A DNA stretch of 64,000 nt from Dactylococcopsis salina PCC 8305 (lineage in GTDB: Bacteria > Cyanobacteriota > Cyanobacteriia > Cyanobacteriales > Rubidibacteraceae). The stretch covers positions 2,997,840 to 3,061,839 of the forward strand of contig NC_019780.1 in NCBI RefSeq assembly GCF_000317615.1, written 5' to 3'. Below the pieces are notes generated by a model, which was given only the letters and a program-made list of their open reading frames with translations, was not told where the DNA came from and searched no databases. Both the position numbers and the translations under genes were made by a program. This document shows positions 46,298 through 59,496 of this stretch, one piece after another. The stretch's first letter is position 1, and each line of letters opens with the position of its first letter.

Positions 46298-47368
46298 ATG
46301 AAACAATCCTCCCCTAATTTAATCGATCCTGATGACATTTCTCGTCCCAATGGTCAATTTTTAGGGTTTCCTTATTCCTTAGAAGAATCAACAATTGTAT
46401 TTTTTCCAGTACCTTGGGATGCGACGACATCTTATGGCGCGGGAACAGCAAAAGGTTCGCAAGCAATTATTGAGGCATCTGTACAATTAGAACCAACAGA
46501 TTACCATGTTTACGAAGCATGGAAAATCGGTCATTATACTCTACCAATTGATGAAAAAATTAGAGCCAAAAATGACAAAATGCGAGCAATAGCGAAAAAT
46601 ATTATCGAATATCAAGAAGCAGGAGGACATCATAACGATTCAACAATTCAGCCTGAGCTAGAAATCATTAACGAGGCTTCCGAAAAACTGAACGACTGGG
46701 TTTACGAACAAAGTTGTTTGCTCTTAGATCAGAATAAATTAATTGGTTTAATCGGCGGTGATCATAGTGTACCATTTGGTTTAATGAAAGCATTAAGCGA
46801 AAGATATAATCACTATGGAATTTTACAAATTGATGCTCATGCCGACTTAAGAAATGCCTATGAAGGGTTTACTTATTCTCATGCTTCCATCATGCACAAT
46901 GCCTTAAAATTATCAGAAATTTCTCATTTAGTACAGGTAGGAATCAGAGATTTTTCTCAAGGAGAAATTGAACAAGCAAAAGCCGATAAACGAGCATATT
47001 GGTTTACAGATTGGGAAATGAAAAATAAAGCATATCAAGGGTATGTGTGGTTAGATCAATGCCAAGAAATTATTAATTGTTTACCCGAACAAGTTTATAT
47101 TAGTTTCGATATTGATGGCTTAAATCCTCATTTTTGTCCTCATACAGGAACACCAGTTCCGGGTGGGTTAGACTTTAATCAAGCAATTTTTTTAATAGAA
47201 ACGCTGGTAAAAGTAGGAAAACAAATCATTGGTTTTGATTTATGCGAAGTTTCTCCTAATCTCAAAAATCCTGACGATGAATGGGATGGAAATGTTGGCG
47301 CAAGACTGGCTTATAAATTAGCTAACTTTATGTTTGCTTCCCAGAGAAAAAATCAATCATCCTCGTAG
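46298..47368 (+). CDS. Agmatinase/arginase family protein
   Basis: 356 aa. The binuclear manganese ligands are all visible: GGDHSVPFG, LQIDAHADLR, SHASIMHN and SFDIDGLNP. A distinctive N-terminus (DPDDISRPNGQFLGFPYS) resembles a subgroup of ureohydrolases. It may convert agmatine to putrescine and urea; other guanidino substrates are possible. The PLP decarboxylase coded 170 bp downstream could supply agmatine, supporting the putrescine route (inference). Confidence 0.85.
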   Translation: MKQSSPNLIDPDDISRPNGQFLGFPYSLEESTIVFFPVPWDATTSYGAGTAKGSQAIIEASVQLEPTDYHVYEAWKIGHYTLPIDEKIRAKNDKMRAIAKNIIEYQEAGGHHNDSTIQPELEIINEASEKLNDWVYEQSCLLLDQNKLIGLIGGDHSVPFGLMKALSERYNHYGILQIDAHADLRNAYEGFTYSHASIMHNALKLSEISHLVQVGIRDFSQGEIEQAKADKRAYWFTDWEMKNKAYQGYVWLDQCQEIINCLPEQVYISFDIDGLNPHFCPHTGTPVPGGLDFNQAIFLIETLVKVGKQIIGFDLCEVSPNLKNPDDEWDGNVGARLAYKLANFMFASQRKNQSSS

Positions 47369-47512
47369 GTTGGGTGAAATCAAATGTAACCCAACAGCAA
47401 TTAAACACCAAATGTGTAGGTTGGGTGAAATCAAATGTAACCCAACAGCAATTAAACACCAAATGTGTAGGTTGGGTGAAATCAAATGTAATCCAACAGC
47501 AATCATAAGCAA
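47365..47512. repeat. Three tandem copies of the GTAGGTTGGGTGAAATC repeat
   Basis: Units of about 51 bp, each TAGGTTGGGTGAAATCAAAT, then GTAACCCAACAGCAATT and AAACACCAAATGT. The frame is open through all three, giving a false N-terminal extension of the decarboxylase gene. Confidence 0.9.
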
Positions 47513-47534
47513 TTACCCGAACTTGATATTAATT

Positions 47535-48980
47535 ATGAACACTCCGTTTTTAGATGCACTAAAAAAGAGTGGGAATCGTCCCCATGCCGCCTTTTATGTT
47601 CCTGGACATAAACAGGGAAAAGGAATCTCCGAAAAATTATCAGAATTATGGGGAGAAAAAGTGTTTCGCTACGACTTGCCAGAGTTACCAGAATTTGGAA
47701 ATTTATTACCCGCAACAGGGGTGATGAAAACAGCACAAGACCTCGCCGCTAAAACCTTCGGTGCGGATCAAAGTTGGTTTTTAGCCAATGGTTCAACTTC
47801 TGGTGTTATGGCTGCTATCTTAGCCACCTGTAAAGACGGTGACAAAATTATACTACCCCGTACTGTTCATTCTTGTGCCATTGGGGGCTTAATTTTTTCG
47901 GGAGCGATTCCAATTTTTATCAATCCTGTCTATGATTCAAACTTTGATCTTCCCTATACCATCACTCCCGAAGCCGTTGAACAAACTCTTTCCCAAGATG
48001 ATGATATTAAAGCGATTCTGGTCGTTTCTCCCACCTATCAAGGGGTATGCGCTGACATACCAACCTTAGCGAATCTTGCCCATTCCTACAATATTCCTCT
48101 CATTGTTGATGCCGCACATGGCGCTCATTTTGGCTTTCATTCTCAGTTTCCTCCCTCTCCTCTGGCTCTAGGAGCAGATGTGGTGATACAATCCCTCCAT
48201 AAGACCCTCGGCGCACTGACTCAGGCTTCTTTGCTCCATTTGCAAGGAAAACGGGTGAATCCCGCATCGATCGAGTTTGCTTTACAGTGCTTACAGTCTA
48301 GTAGTCCGAGCCATTTATTATTAGCGTCTCTTGATGCAGCAAGAGAACAAGTGGAGACACAAGGAAACCAACTGTTAGACTCCGCCCTTGCTTTGTCAGA
48401 GGAAGCTCGATCGCAAATTAAAGCCCTCCCCAATATTAATCTCTTTTCTCCCGCTTGTCCTCAAGCCGGCTGCCAAGAATTAGACCGAACACGAATTACG
48501 ATTGATGTGTCAGCACTGGGGTTAACTGGTTTTGCCGCCGATGAGATATTACATGATCAATTGGCTGTAACTGCGGAATTACCCACCGCTAAAACTCTCA
48601 CTTTTGTGGTGACTTTTGGCAATTTTATAGATGATATTAACGCAGTAATTAATGGGTTAAGGCAATTGAAACAGGAAAGAGGACACAATACTGTATTGTC
48701 TCCGCAAATATCACGTTTGCCCCCGATCGGTCAATTTATTTCTCCAAGGGCGACATTTTTCGCATCTGAAAAAGCCTTACCTTTATCAGAAACAGTAGGA
48801 AAAATTAGTGCAGAATTACTGTGTCCTTATCCGCCAGGAATTCCTGTTTTAATGCCAGGAGAAATTATTACAAAAGAAGCAATAAAATATTTACAAGAAA
48901 TGTTGACTTTCGGTAATCAAATTAGTATTCGAGGCTGTAGTGATAGCAGTTTAAATCAATTACAAGTGATGGATGAATAA
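47535..48980 (+). CDS. Orn/Lys/Arg decarboxylase family (PLP-dependent)
   Basis: 481 aa from the ATG at 47535 (MNTPFLDALKKSGNRPHAAF); the frame upstream only reads the tandem repeat. Family elements: FYVPGHKQGKG, WFLANGSTSGVMAAIL, VDAAHGAHFGFH, PLP Lys in VIQSLHKTLGALTQ, and the C-terminal PPGIPVLMPGE. It decarboxylates a basic amino acid; arginine is likely given the agmatinase next door, but lysine or ornithine cannot be excluded. Confidence 0.88.
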   Translation: MNTPFLDALKKSGNRPHAAFYVPGHKQGKGISEKLSELWGEKVFRYDLPELPEFGNLLPATGVMKTAQDLAAKTFGADQSWFLANGSTSGVMAAILATCKDGDKIILPRTVHSCAIGGLIFSGAIPIFINPVYDSNFDLPYTITPEAVEQTLSQDDDIKAILVVSPTYQGVCADIPTLANLAHSYNIPLIVDAAHGAHFGFHSQFPPSPLALGADVVIQSLHKTLGALTQASLLHLQGKRVNPASIEFALQCLQSSSPSHLLLASLDAAREQVETQGNQLLDSALALSEEARSQIKALPNINLFSPACPQAGCQELDRTRITIDVSALGLTGFAADEILHDQLAVTAELPTAKTLTFVVTFGNFIDDINAVINGLRQLKQERGHNTVLSPQISRLPPIGQFISPRATFFASEKALPLSETVGKISAELLCPYPPGIPVLMPGEIITKEAIKYLQEMLTFGNQISIRGCSDSSLNQLQVMDE

Positions 48981-48982
48981 AT

Positions 48983-49004
48983 AAAAAACCCACCGCGAGG
49001 TGGG
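48983..49004 (-). terminator. Intrinsic terminator of the rRNA operon
   Basis: On the minus strand CCCACCTCGCGGTGGG forms a 6-bp stem with a 4-nt loop, followed by TTTTTTAT. It sits just after the 5S gene and 2 bp beyond the convergent decarboxylase stop. Confidence 0.8.
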
Positions 49005-49013
49005 AGAAAAATG

Positions 49014-49132
49014 AACCTGGCACCGAGCTATTTTCCCAGACAGTGTCCCGTCAAGTATCTTCGCCGCTGCAGCGTTTCACACCCGAGTTCGGGATGGATC
49101 GGAGTGGTTCCACCGCGCCTTCAGCACCAGGA
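49014..49132 (-). rRNA. rrf: 5S ribosomal RNA
   Basis: About 119 nt starting TCCTGGTGCTGAAGGCGCGG, with the loop region CCATCCCGAACTCGGGTGTG, ending TAGCTCGGTGCCAGG. The ends pair. It is the last gene of the operon. Confidence 0.93.
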
Positions 49133-49189
49133 AAGGCTGTGATTCTGTCGGAAGCAGAACCTTGAAGACTGCACATCACCAAGAATCAA

Positions 49190-52003
<2,814 letters not shown>

Positions 52004-52110
52004 TCGGTTAAGTTTCCTTAACTTTCTTGGTGATTATGCAGTTTTCAAGGTTCTGGTCTGGACAAGTGTCCAGCAGTCGTTAGCTATCCTAACGGTGCTG
52101 AATCCTTGTA

Positions 52111-52183
52111 TGGAGGTAAGCGGACTCGAACCGCTGACTCCCTGCGTGCAAGGCAGGTGCTCTACCAACTGAGCTATACCCCC
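52111..52183 (-). tRNA. tRNA-Ala(TGC)
   Basis: 73 nt, GGGGGTATAGCTCAGTTGGT at the 5' end, anticodon loop CTTGCAC with TGC, T-arm GGTTCGAGTCC, 3' end ...CTCCA. Cloverleaf stems are intact. Spacer tRNA of the rRNA operon. Confidence 0.97.
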
Positions 52184-52187
52184 GCTA

Positions 52188-52261
<74 letters not shown>

Positions 52262-52375
52262 AGGTTCCCCAAACCCGGTTGGAAAAGCCTACTGATTTCT
52301 ACCACGACCGACCTCGGAGTTGAAGGGTCTCTCTTACTTCTTTTTCAGAGTTTCCCCTACCTTGGGTCTCCTTTT

Positions 52376-53862
<1,487 letters not shown>

Positions 53863-54028
53863 TGAGAACCTGCGGCTCGTTTGTTTCTACGTTTCCGTTT
53901 TAATAAATTTGACGTGGAAGCGTTAACGTTTTACCGTTAACTTAGGCTTTTCCAACTTATGAATTTGTCTAGGTTCAGGTGGCTCGGTTTCGGTGGGCGT
54001 GACCGCCTCCGTTTCGAGCGCATTCACT

Positions 54029-54057
54029 AATATAGGGGTTATTTCAAGAAGTGTCAA
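54029..54057 (-). promoter_or_regulatory. Promoter of the rRNA operon
   Basis: On the minus strand TTGACA (54052-54057) is followed after exactly 17 bp by TATATT (54029-54034), an almost perfect sigma-70-type promoter. It is located about 165 bp upstream of the 16S gene, with an AT-rich stretch upstream. Confidence 0.8.
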
Positions 54058-54162
54058 CCCTTTTTTCAAGTTTTTTCTGACTTTTTTTCTGTTCCTTGCT
54101 GGCTGGGGATTGTGGCAGAATGTGAAAAGCACATTGATCGCAATATTGGGGAAGAATCGAGA

Positions 54163-55068
54163 ATGTCTGCAAAAAATTTCCAGTCCGTAGTGGCAACTTT
54201 AAATCAGTTCTGGCGCGATGCCTTCAGCTCGGTCTCCGACCTACGCGCTTGTCTTATTGCCCAGCCTTACGACACAGAAAAGGGAGCGGGAACAATGAGT
54301 CCTCATACTTTTCTACGGGCGATCGGACCGGAACCTTGGTCGGTTGCTTATATTGAGCCGTGTCGTCGTCCCACAGATGGACGCTATGGGGAAAACCCGA
54401 ATCGGTTTCAACACTATTATCAGTATCAAGTTCTCATTAAACCCTCTCCCTCGAATATCCAAGAGTTATTCCTAGACTCGTTACGAGCGTTAGGGATTCA
54501 ACCAGAAGATCATGATGTGCGATTTGTAGAGGATAATTGGGAATCTCCTACTTTAGGAGCTTGGGGAGTCGGCTGGGAAGTTTGGCTCGATGGGATGGAA
54601 ATTACTCAGTTCACTTATTTCCAACAGTGTGGGGGAATTGACTGTGATCCCGTTTCCATTGAAATTACCTATGGGTTAGAACGGATTGCTATGTATTTAC
54701 AGGAAGTTGATGCGCTCCCGAAAATTCAGTGGAATGATGAACTGAATTATGGAGACGTTCATCTACAAGGGGAAATTGAACAATGTACTTATAATTTTGA
54801 AGCGTCTAACCCTGAGTTATTGTTCCAATTGTTTACTCTTTATGAACAAGAAGCAAACCAACTGATAGACAAAGGGTTAGTTCTACCGAGTTTAGACTAT
54901 GTTCTCAAGTGTTCTCATACGTTTAACTTGCTCGAAGCCAGAGGAGTGATTTCAGTAACCGAGCGAACCCGATATATTGGTCGCATTCGTGCTTTGGCTC
55001 GGAAAACGGCTCAACGGTATTATGAACAGCGAGAACAGTTAGGATTTCCTTTGCTTAAATCCAGTTAG
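54163..55068 (+). CDS. glyQ: Glycyl-tRNA synthetase alpha subunit
   Basis: 301 aa from the ATG at 54163 ([17 protein letters not shown]); an upstream ATG would add 17 residues overlapping the promoter region. Class II signatures: [45 protein letters not shown], and [20 protein letters not shown]. It works with a separate beta subunit (GlyS) not coded here. Divergent from the rRNA operon. Confidence 0.95.
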   Translation: MSAKNFQSVVATLNQFWRDAFSSVSDLRACLIAQPYDTEKGAGTMSPHTFLRAIGPEPWSVAYIEPCRRPTDGRYGENPNRFQHYYQYQVLIKPSPSNIQELFLDSLRALGIQPEDHDVRFVEDNWESPTLGAWGVGWEVWLDGMEITQFTYFQQCGGIDCDPVSIEITYGLERIAMYLQEVDALPKIQWNDELNYGDVHLQGEIEQCTYNFEASNPELLFQLFTLYEQEANQLIDKGLVLPSLDYVLKCSHTFNLLEARGVISVTERTRYIGRIRALARKTAQRYYEQREQLGFPLLKSS

Positions 55069-55114
55069 TCTTATATTGCTGCTTAAAAAATCTTGAACAT
55101 GAGGAGAACAATTG

Positions 55115-55591
55115 ATGAATCTTACAGAATTATTAGAACCGATCGCGCAGTTTTTTCGTTCCCTAAATCTTCCTGAACCGATTACCCATTGGGGACATCC
55201 CGCAATGATGGGAATTGTTATTTTTGTGATGGGAACATTTGTGGGAATTACTGGTTGGAAAGGACGTTTAGCTAATGAGGAAGCAGTGATCATTGAAAAC
55301 CGTAGTAACCACCGTAAACTCGCTCCCTGGATGTTTACGTTTATGGCGTTAGGTTACACAGGTGGTTTACTATCATTAGTTATGCAACAAGAACCGATTT
55401 TGGAAAGTCCGCATTTTATAACAGGAACGGTTGTTTTAGGATTGCTGGCTGTCAATGGCTTAATTTCTTTGAGTGGCTTTGGTGGTGAGAAAAAACAATT
55501 GAGAACCGCTCATGCTATTTTAGGGAGTTTGGCTTTAGCAATTATGGTGATTCACGCTTTGCTAGGTTTGAAATTAGGTTTAGCAATTTAG
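55115..55591 (+). CDS. DUF4079 family membrane protein
   Basis: 158 aa from the ATG at 55115 behind GAGGAG. Four TM helices, including THWGHPAMMGIVIFVMGTFV with a His that is conserved in the family, and MFTFMALGYTGGLLSLVMQQ. The family resembles a cytochrome b561-like fold and occurs in cyanobacteria. The function is unknown. Confidence 0.85.
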   Translation: MNLTELLEPIAQFFRSLNLPEPITHWGHPAMMGIVIFVMGTFVGITGWKGRLANEEAVIIENRSNHRKLAPWMFTFMALGYTGGLLSLVMQQEPILESPHFITGTVVLGLLAVNGLISLSGFGGEKKQLRTAHAILGSLALAIMVIHALLGLKLGLAI

Positions 55592-55746
55592 GATATCAAA
55601 GAGCGTTTAAGATTCTAAGAAAAACCAGTTTCTATTTCTATGAACTAGGTTGGGTTCGCTTCCATTTACCCAACCTACTCGCTCTCTTCAATTAGTTGCT
55701 ATATTAGTAAGCAATTACTCGCAAACATTTCAGCATTTTAAGGAAA

Positions 55747-57918
55747 ATGTATGGGAAGGATATTCCGCTTTTTTGTTTAGCCTATATTTTGGGTCTTTTG
55801 ATTACTTCCGCAATCGATCAATATGCGCTGACTATTCTGATTTTTGGATTAATTACAGGTGGACTGGCTTGGAAGTTTGCTTCTTATCATCAATGGTTGG
55901 GGTTACGATCGCGCTCTCTGTTAGTCATTATTTTAATTATCTTAACCAGCTTTTTTTACTTTTATCTCCGTTTCCCTACCGCAAAAAGTAACGATGTTAG
56001 TCAAATTATTCCCTCAGATACTAATGGAATTAGTGCCACAGTTATGGGAAAAGTTATCAATTCTCCTACCCGAAACCGATCGGGAAAGTTAAGATTTTGG
56101 TTAGAGACAGAAACGGTTAACAATGACCAGAAAAATATGGCTGTTGAGGGGAAACTCTACGCTACGATTCCACTAAATTTAGAAGACAAGATTTCTTCTG
56201 GTTCAAAAATAGAAATTACGGGCTATCTGTATCAACCATCAACTCCCAAAAATCCAGGACAGTTTGATTTTAAGGAATATCTTAAACGAAATGGTGCTTT
56301 TGCTGGTATTAGTGGACGAGAACTAACAGTAATTCAGAAGAATAATTGGGGGTTTTGGCGGTTGCGCGATCGCATCATCAAGGTTCATCAAAAAGCCTTA
56401 GACTCTCCCAAAGGAATGTTAGTTAGTTCGATGGTTTTAGGGAGAAGAGCCGTTAGTTTACCTTATGAGTTACAAGAGGAATTTTTAAGAGCGGGGTTGG
56501 CTCATTTCTTAGCGGCTTCGGGGTTTCATGTTTCTCTACTTTTGGGCTTTATTTTAGTAATTACTAAACGCTTTAGAGCCTCGATTAGTTTAATAATTGG
56601 GTTAGGAATACTATTGCTTTATGTGGGATTAACGGGTTTACAGCCGTCGATTTTAAGAGCAAGTTTGATGGGAATTGCTGGTTTAATTGGGTTAGTCACT
56701 GACAGGAAATTTGACGCGGTTAAATCTTTGTTGATGATTGCAACTATTTTATTACTGATTAATCCGTTATGGATTATTGATTTAGGGTTTCAATTTAGCT
56801 TTTTAGCAACACTGGGATTGATTGTTACGATTCCTAATTTTTTAGATAAGTTAGAGTTTTTACCGCCTACGTTAGCGACACTTATTGCTGTTCCGATCGT
56901 TGCTTTTGTTTGGATTTTTCCGTTACAATTATTCTATTTTGGTACAGTTGCTCCTTACAGCATTCTGCTTAACATTCTAGCGACTCCTTTAGCGATTTTG
57001 ATTATTTTAGGAGGAATGCTGAGTGGTTTTATTGGGTTGTTAGTTTCTGATCTCGGTAGCTTAATTGCGCTATTATTATCTTATCCAACACAAGGATTAA
57101 TTAGTTTAGTATCTGTTTTTAATCGACTCCCTGCGAGTTATTTGTTATTTGGAAAAATTGCTTTATGGCAACTTTTAACTGTTTATAGTTTAATCCTTTT
57201 TGTGTGGCGTGTTCCTCAAGGTCAAAAATATTGGAAGTTGGTTTCACTAAGTGCGATCGCGCTCCTGATTTTTCCCGTTATTTATAAACAATTTACCTTG
57301 CAACAGATCACCGTTTTTGCAACGGAAAAACCTGCGGTTATTTTGATCCAAAATCGCGGTCATACAACTTTAATTAATTGTGGTGATGAAAACACAATCC
57401 AATATACAATCTTGCCATTTTTGCAACAGGAAGGAGTGCAAACAATCGACAGCGCGATCGCTCTATCATCTCAAAATAAATGGCAATATTTACTAGAGAA
57501 CGTTTCCATAAAAAGTCTGTTTAATTCTCAAATTACAACCAGAGAAGTTGAAAGTTTGTTCAATGTTCAAGCAGTGATTAAAAAACCATTTGATTTACTA
57601 AAAAATCGAGGATTAACTCTAGAAAGGATTAATTCTATTTTTACCATTAATTTAAACAAAAAAAGCTGGGGATTCTTAGAAAATCCAACTCGGAGTATCT
57701 CTAGTTTTCCCGAAGATTTAAAAGCGATCGATGTTTTATTATGGGAGGGAAAACGTTTAGATCGAAGTTGGTTAGCAATTTTAAAACCCAAAACTGTTAT
57801 TCTGGTTAGTAATGAAATTTTAGAAGAATTAAAACAAGATTTGCAACAAAAAAAAATCAATGTTCATGTCACTGGAGAAGATGGGGCAATACAGTGGACT
57901 TCTTACGTTCTTTTCTGA
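55747..57918 (+). CDS. ComEC/Rec2 family competence protein
   Basis: 723 aa. N-terminal helices, then a soluble DUF4131-like domain (residues about 95-190), then the Competence domain with many TM helices (residues about 218-500; AGLAHFLAASGFHVSLLLGF, GLQPSILRASLMGIAGLIGL, DLGFQFSFLATLGLIV). The family forms the DNA-uptake channel. The C-terminal 200 residues occupy the place of the metallo-beta-lactamase-like nuclease but lack the HxHxDH motif, so that domain looks inactive or degenerate. Confidence 0.85.
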   Translation: MYGKDIPLFCLAYILGLLITSAIDQYALTILIFGLITGGLAWKFASYHQWLGLRSRSLLVIILIILTSFFYFYLRFPTAKSNDVSQIIPSDTNGISATVMGKVINSPTRNRSGKLRFWLETETVNNDQKNMAVEGKLYATIPLNLEDKISSGSKIEITGYLYQPSTPKNPGQFDFKEYLKRNGAFAGISGRELTVIQKNNWGFWRLRDRIIKVHQKALDSPKGMLVSSMVLGRRAVSLPYELQEEFLRAGLAHFLAASGFHVSLLLGFILVITKRFRASISLIIGLGILLLYVGLTGLQPSILRASLMGIAGLIGLVTDRKFDAVKSLLMIATILLLINPLWIIDLGFQFSFLATLGLIVTIPNFLDKLEFLPPTLATLIAVPIVAFVWIFPLQLFYFGTVAPYSILLNILATPLAILIILGGMLSGFIGLLVSDLGSLIALLLSYPTQGLISLVSVFNRLPASYLLFGKIALWQLLTVYSLILFVWRVPQGQKYWKLVSLSAIALLIFPVIYKQFTLQQITVFATEKPAVILIQNRGHTTLINCGDENTIQYTILPFLQQEGVQTIDSAIALSSQNKWQYLLENVSIKSLFNSQITTREVESLFNVQAVIKKPFDLLKNRGLTLERINSIFTINLNKKSWGFLENPTRSISSFPEDLKAIDVLLWEGKRLDRSWLAILKPKTVILVSNEILEELKQDLQQKKINVHVTGEDGAIQWTSYVLF

Positions 57919-58022
57919 ACTTTGCTAAAAATAGAAAAAAAGTTCATTCTTATCAGTGTTAATTTTGTGTTGGGTTTCGCTTTACTCCACCCAACCTACT
58001 TTTTGTCTATAATTTTGATCGA
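57919..58022. other. Intergenic repeat between convergent genes
   Basis: Contains GTGTTGGGTTTCGCTTTACT / CCACCCAACCTACTTTTTG (about 57967-58008), one of the interspersed palindromes; it could form a terminator for either neighbour. Confidence 0.6.
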
Positions 58023-59036
58023 TCATGTTAATAATTCTAAAGCCTGTTCTACTACTTCCGCACCAGCATGAGGTTGACATCCTTTTTCTGTGAGATATCT
58101 ACGCCATGCTTTCGCCCCAGGTTGTCCATTAAAGATATGAATTAAATGACGAGTCATGCTATTAAGTTTTACACCGCGATTCACCCAATAATCTAGATAG
58201 GGAAACATTGCTTTTACCACTTCTTTCATTGTGGGAGGAGAAGAGTCTTCCCCATAAATTTCTCGATCGACGCTGGAAAATAAATTCGGATTATCGTAAG
58301 CGGCTCGTCCGATCATCACGGCATCAAGGTGATGCAAATGTTCCTTAATCTCAGCAAGGGTTTTAATTCCGCCATTGATTTCAACAAAAAGATGAGGAAA
58401 CTCCTGTTTGAGACGATAAACATCTTGATAACGCAACGGAGGAACATTGCGGTTTTCTTTGGGGCTTAATCCTTGTAACCACGCTTTCCTCGCATGAACT
58501 GTAAATCGTTGACAACCAGCGTCGGAAACGACACGAACAAAGTAGCTCATATCTTCGTAGCGATCGCGCTCATCAATGCCAATGCGGTGTTTAACAGTTA
58601 TCGGAAGACTAACCGCGTTTTGCATGGCTTCCACCACTTTTGCCACCTTCTCTGGTTGCGCCATCAGACAAGCGCCAAAATTCCCACTTTTAACCCGATC
58701 GCTCGGACAACCCACATTGAGATTAATTTCATCATACCCCCAATCCTCGGCAATACGAGCGCATTCTGCCGCTTTTTCGGGGTCATCGCCACCGATTTGT
58801 AAGGCTAAGGGATGTTCTTCTGGAGAGAAATCCAGCAATTTTGATCGATCGCCGTTGATAATCGCTGGAATCGTCACCATTTCGGTATAGAGTAAGGTTT
58901 TGCGGGTAATTTGGCGCATTAAATAGCGAAAATGCCGATCGGTGCGATCCATCATCGGCGCAACGCTGAGAGGATTTCCTCTCTTAACAGACAAAGGCTG
59001 AGAGAAAGAAGAAGTGACTAAAGTTGATTCCATCAT
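58023..59036 (-). CDS. dusA: tRNA-dihydrouridine(20/20a) synthase
   Basis: 337 aa from the ATG at 59036 (MMESTLVTSSFSQPLSVKRG). FMN enzyme signatures: LSVAPMMDRTDRHFRYLMRQ, catalytic Cys in NLNVGCPSDRVKSGNFGACL, VKHRIGIDERDRYE and VEINGGIKTL. It reduces uridine in the tRNA D-loop with NADPH. An ATG at 59099 would give an unconserved extension. Confidence 0.92.
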   Translation of the reverse strand: MMESTLVTSSFSQPLSVKRGNPLSVAPMMDRTDRHFRYLMRQITRKTLLYTEMVTIPAIINGDRSKLLDFSPEEHPLALQIGGDDPEKAAECARIAEDWGYDEINLNVGCPSDRVKSGNFGACLMAQPEKVAKVVEAMQNAVSLPITVKHRIGIDERDRYEDMSYFVRVVSDAGCQRFTVHARKAWLQGLSPKENRNVPPLRYQDVYRLKQEFPHLFVEINGGIKTLAEIKEHLHHLDAVMIGRAAYDNPNLFSSVDREIYGEDSSPPTMKEVVKAMFPYLDYWVNRGVKLNSMTRHLIHIFNGQPGAKAWRRYLTEKGCQPHAGAEVVEQALELLT

Positions 59037-59115
59037 CGTGCTTTCGGAGTTGAGAACGTATAATACTTCCAGCCCATAAGAGACCGCATGAGCAAACACT
59101 AACTCAAGATTTAAA

Positions 59116-59493
59116 ATGCCACTCCCTAACTTACAGCCTGTAGGAAAAGAAATCGTTAAACCTTACAATCCCTATTATCCAGGAACCAAAAGAAGTTGGC
59201 TACCCTTAGCCCTGAGTCTTTATAAAGAAGGAAGACTGGAAGGACAGCGCCCGATCGAGGGGGGAAAAGCAATCCCATTTGTTTCGACTTGGACGGTGTC
59301 CTCGCTTCCTTTAGAAAACATCCGTTGCCAGTTACAGTTTAGTGGTAATGCCGAATTAAGCTACGAATTAGTAGTACAAAACGCAGATTTTATCGGTCAT
59401 TTAATTGAACTGATTCGGATACATCAGAAAGAAGGGATTATTGATTTTCCCAAAGAGTTTTATCGGGAATTATTACAAATCCCCGTTAGTTAA
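59116..59493 (+). CDS. Hypothetical cyanobacterial protein
   Basis: 125 aa. Conserved-looking but not recognised: LPNLQPVGKEIVKPYNPYYP, VSTWTVSSLPLENIRCQLQF, HQKEGIIDFPKEFYRELLQI. Acidic/basic mixed composition, no TM segment. Its 3' end is 3 bp from the convergent thrS stop. Confidence 0.6.
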   Translation: MPLPNLQPVGKEIVKPYNPYYPGTKRSWLPLALSLYKEGRLEGQRPIEGGKAIPFVSTWTVSSLPLENIRCQLQFSGNAELSYELVVQNADFIGHLIELIRIHQKEGIIDFPKEFYRELLQIPVS

Positions 59494-59496
59494 ATC

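Noticed and set aside
47334-47534. N-terminal extension of the decarboxylase gene
   Set aside because: The extra codons read only the three tandem repeats (RLGEIKCNPTAI); the family start fits the ATG at 47535.
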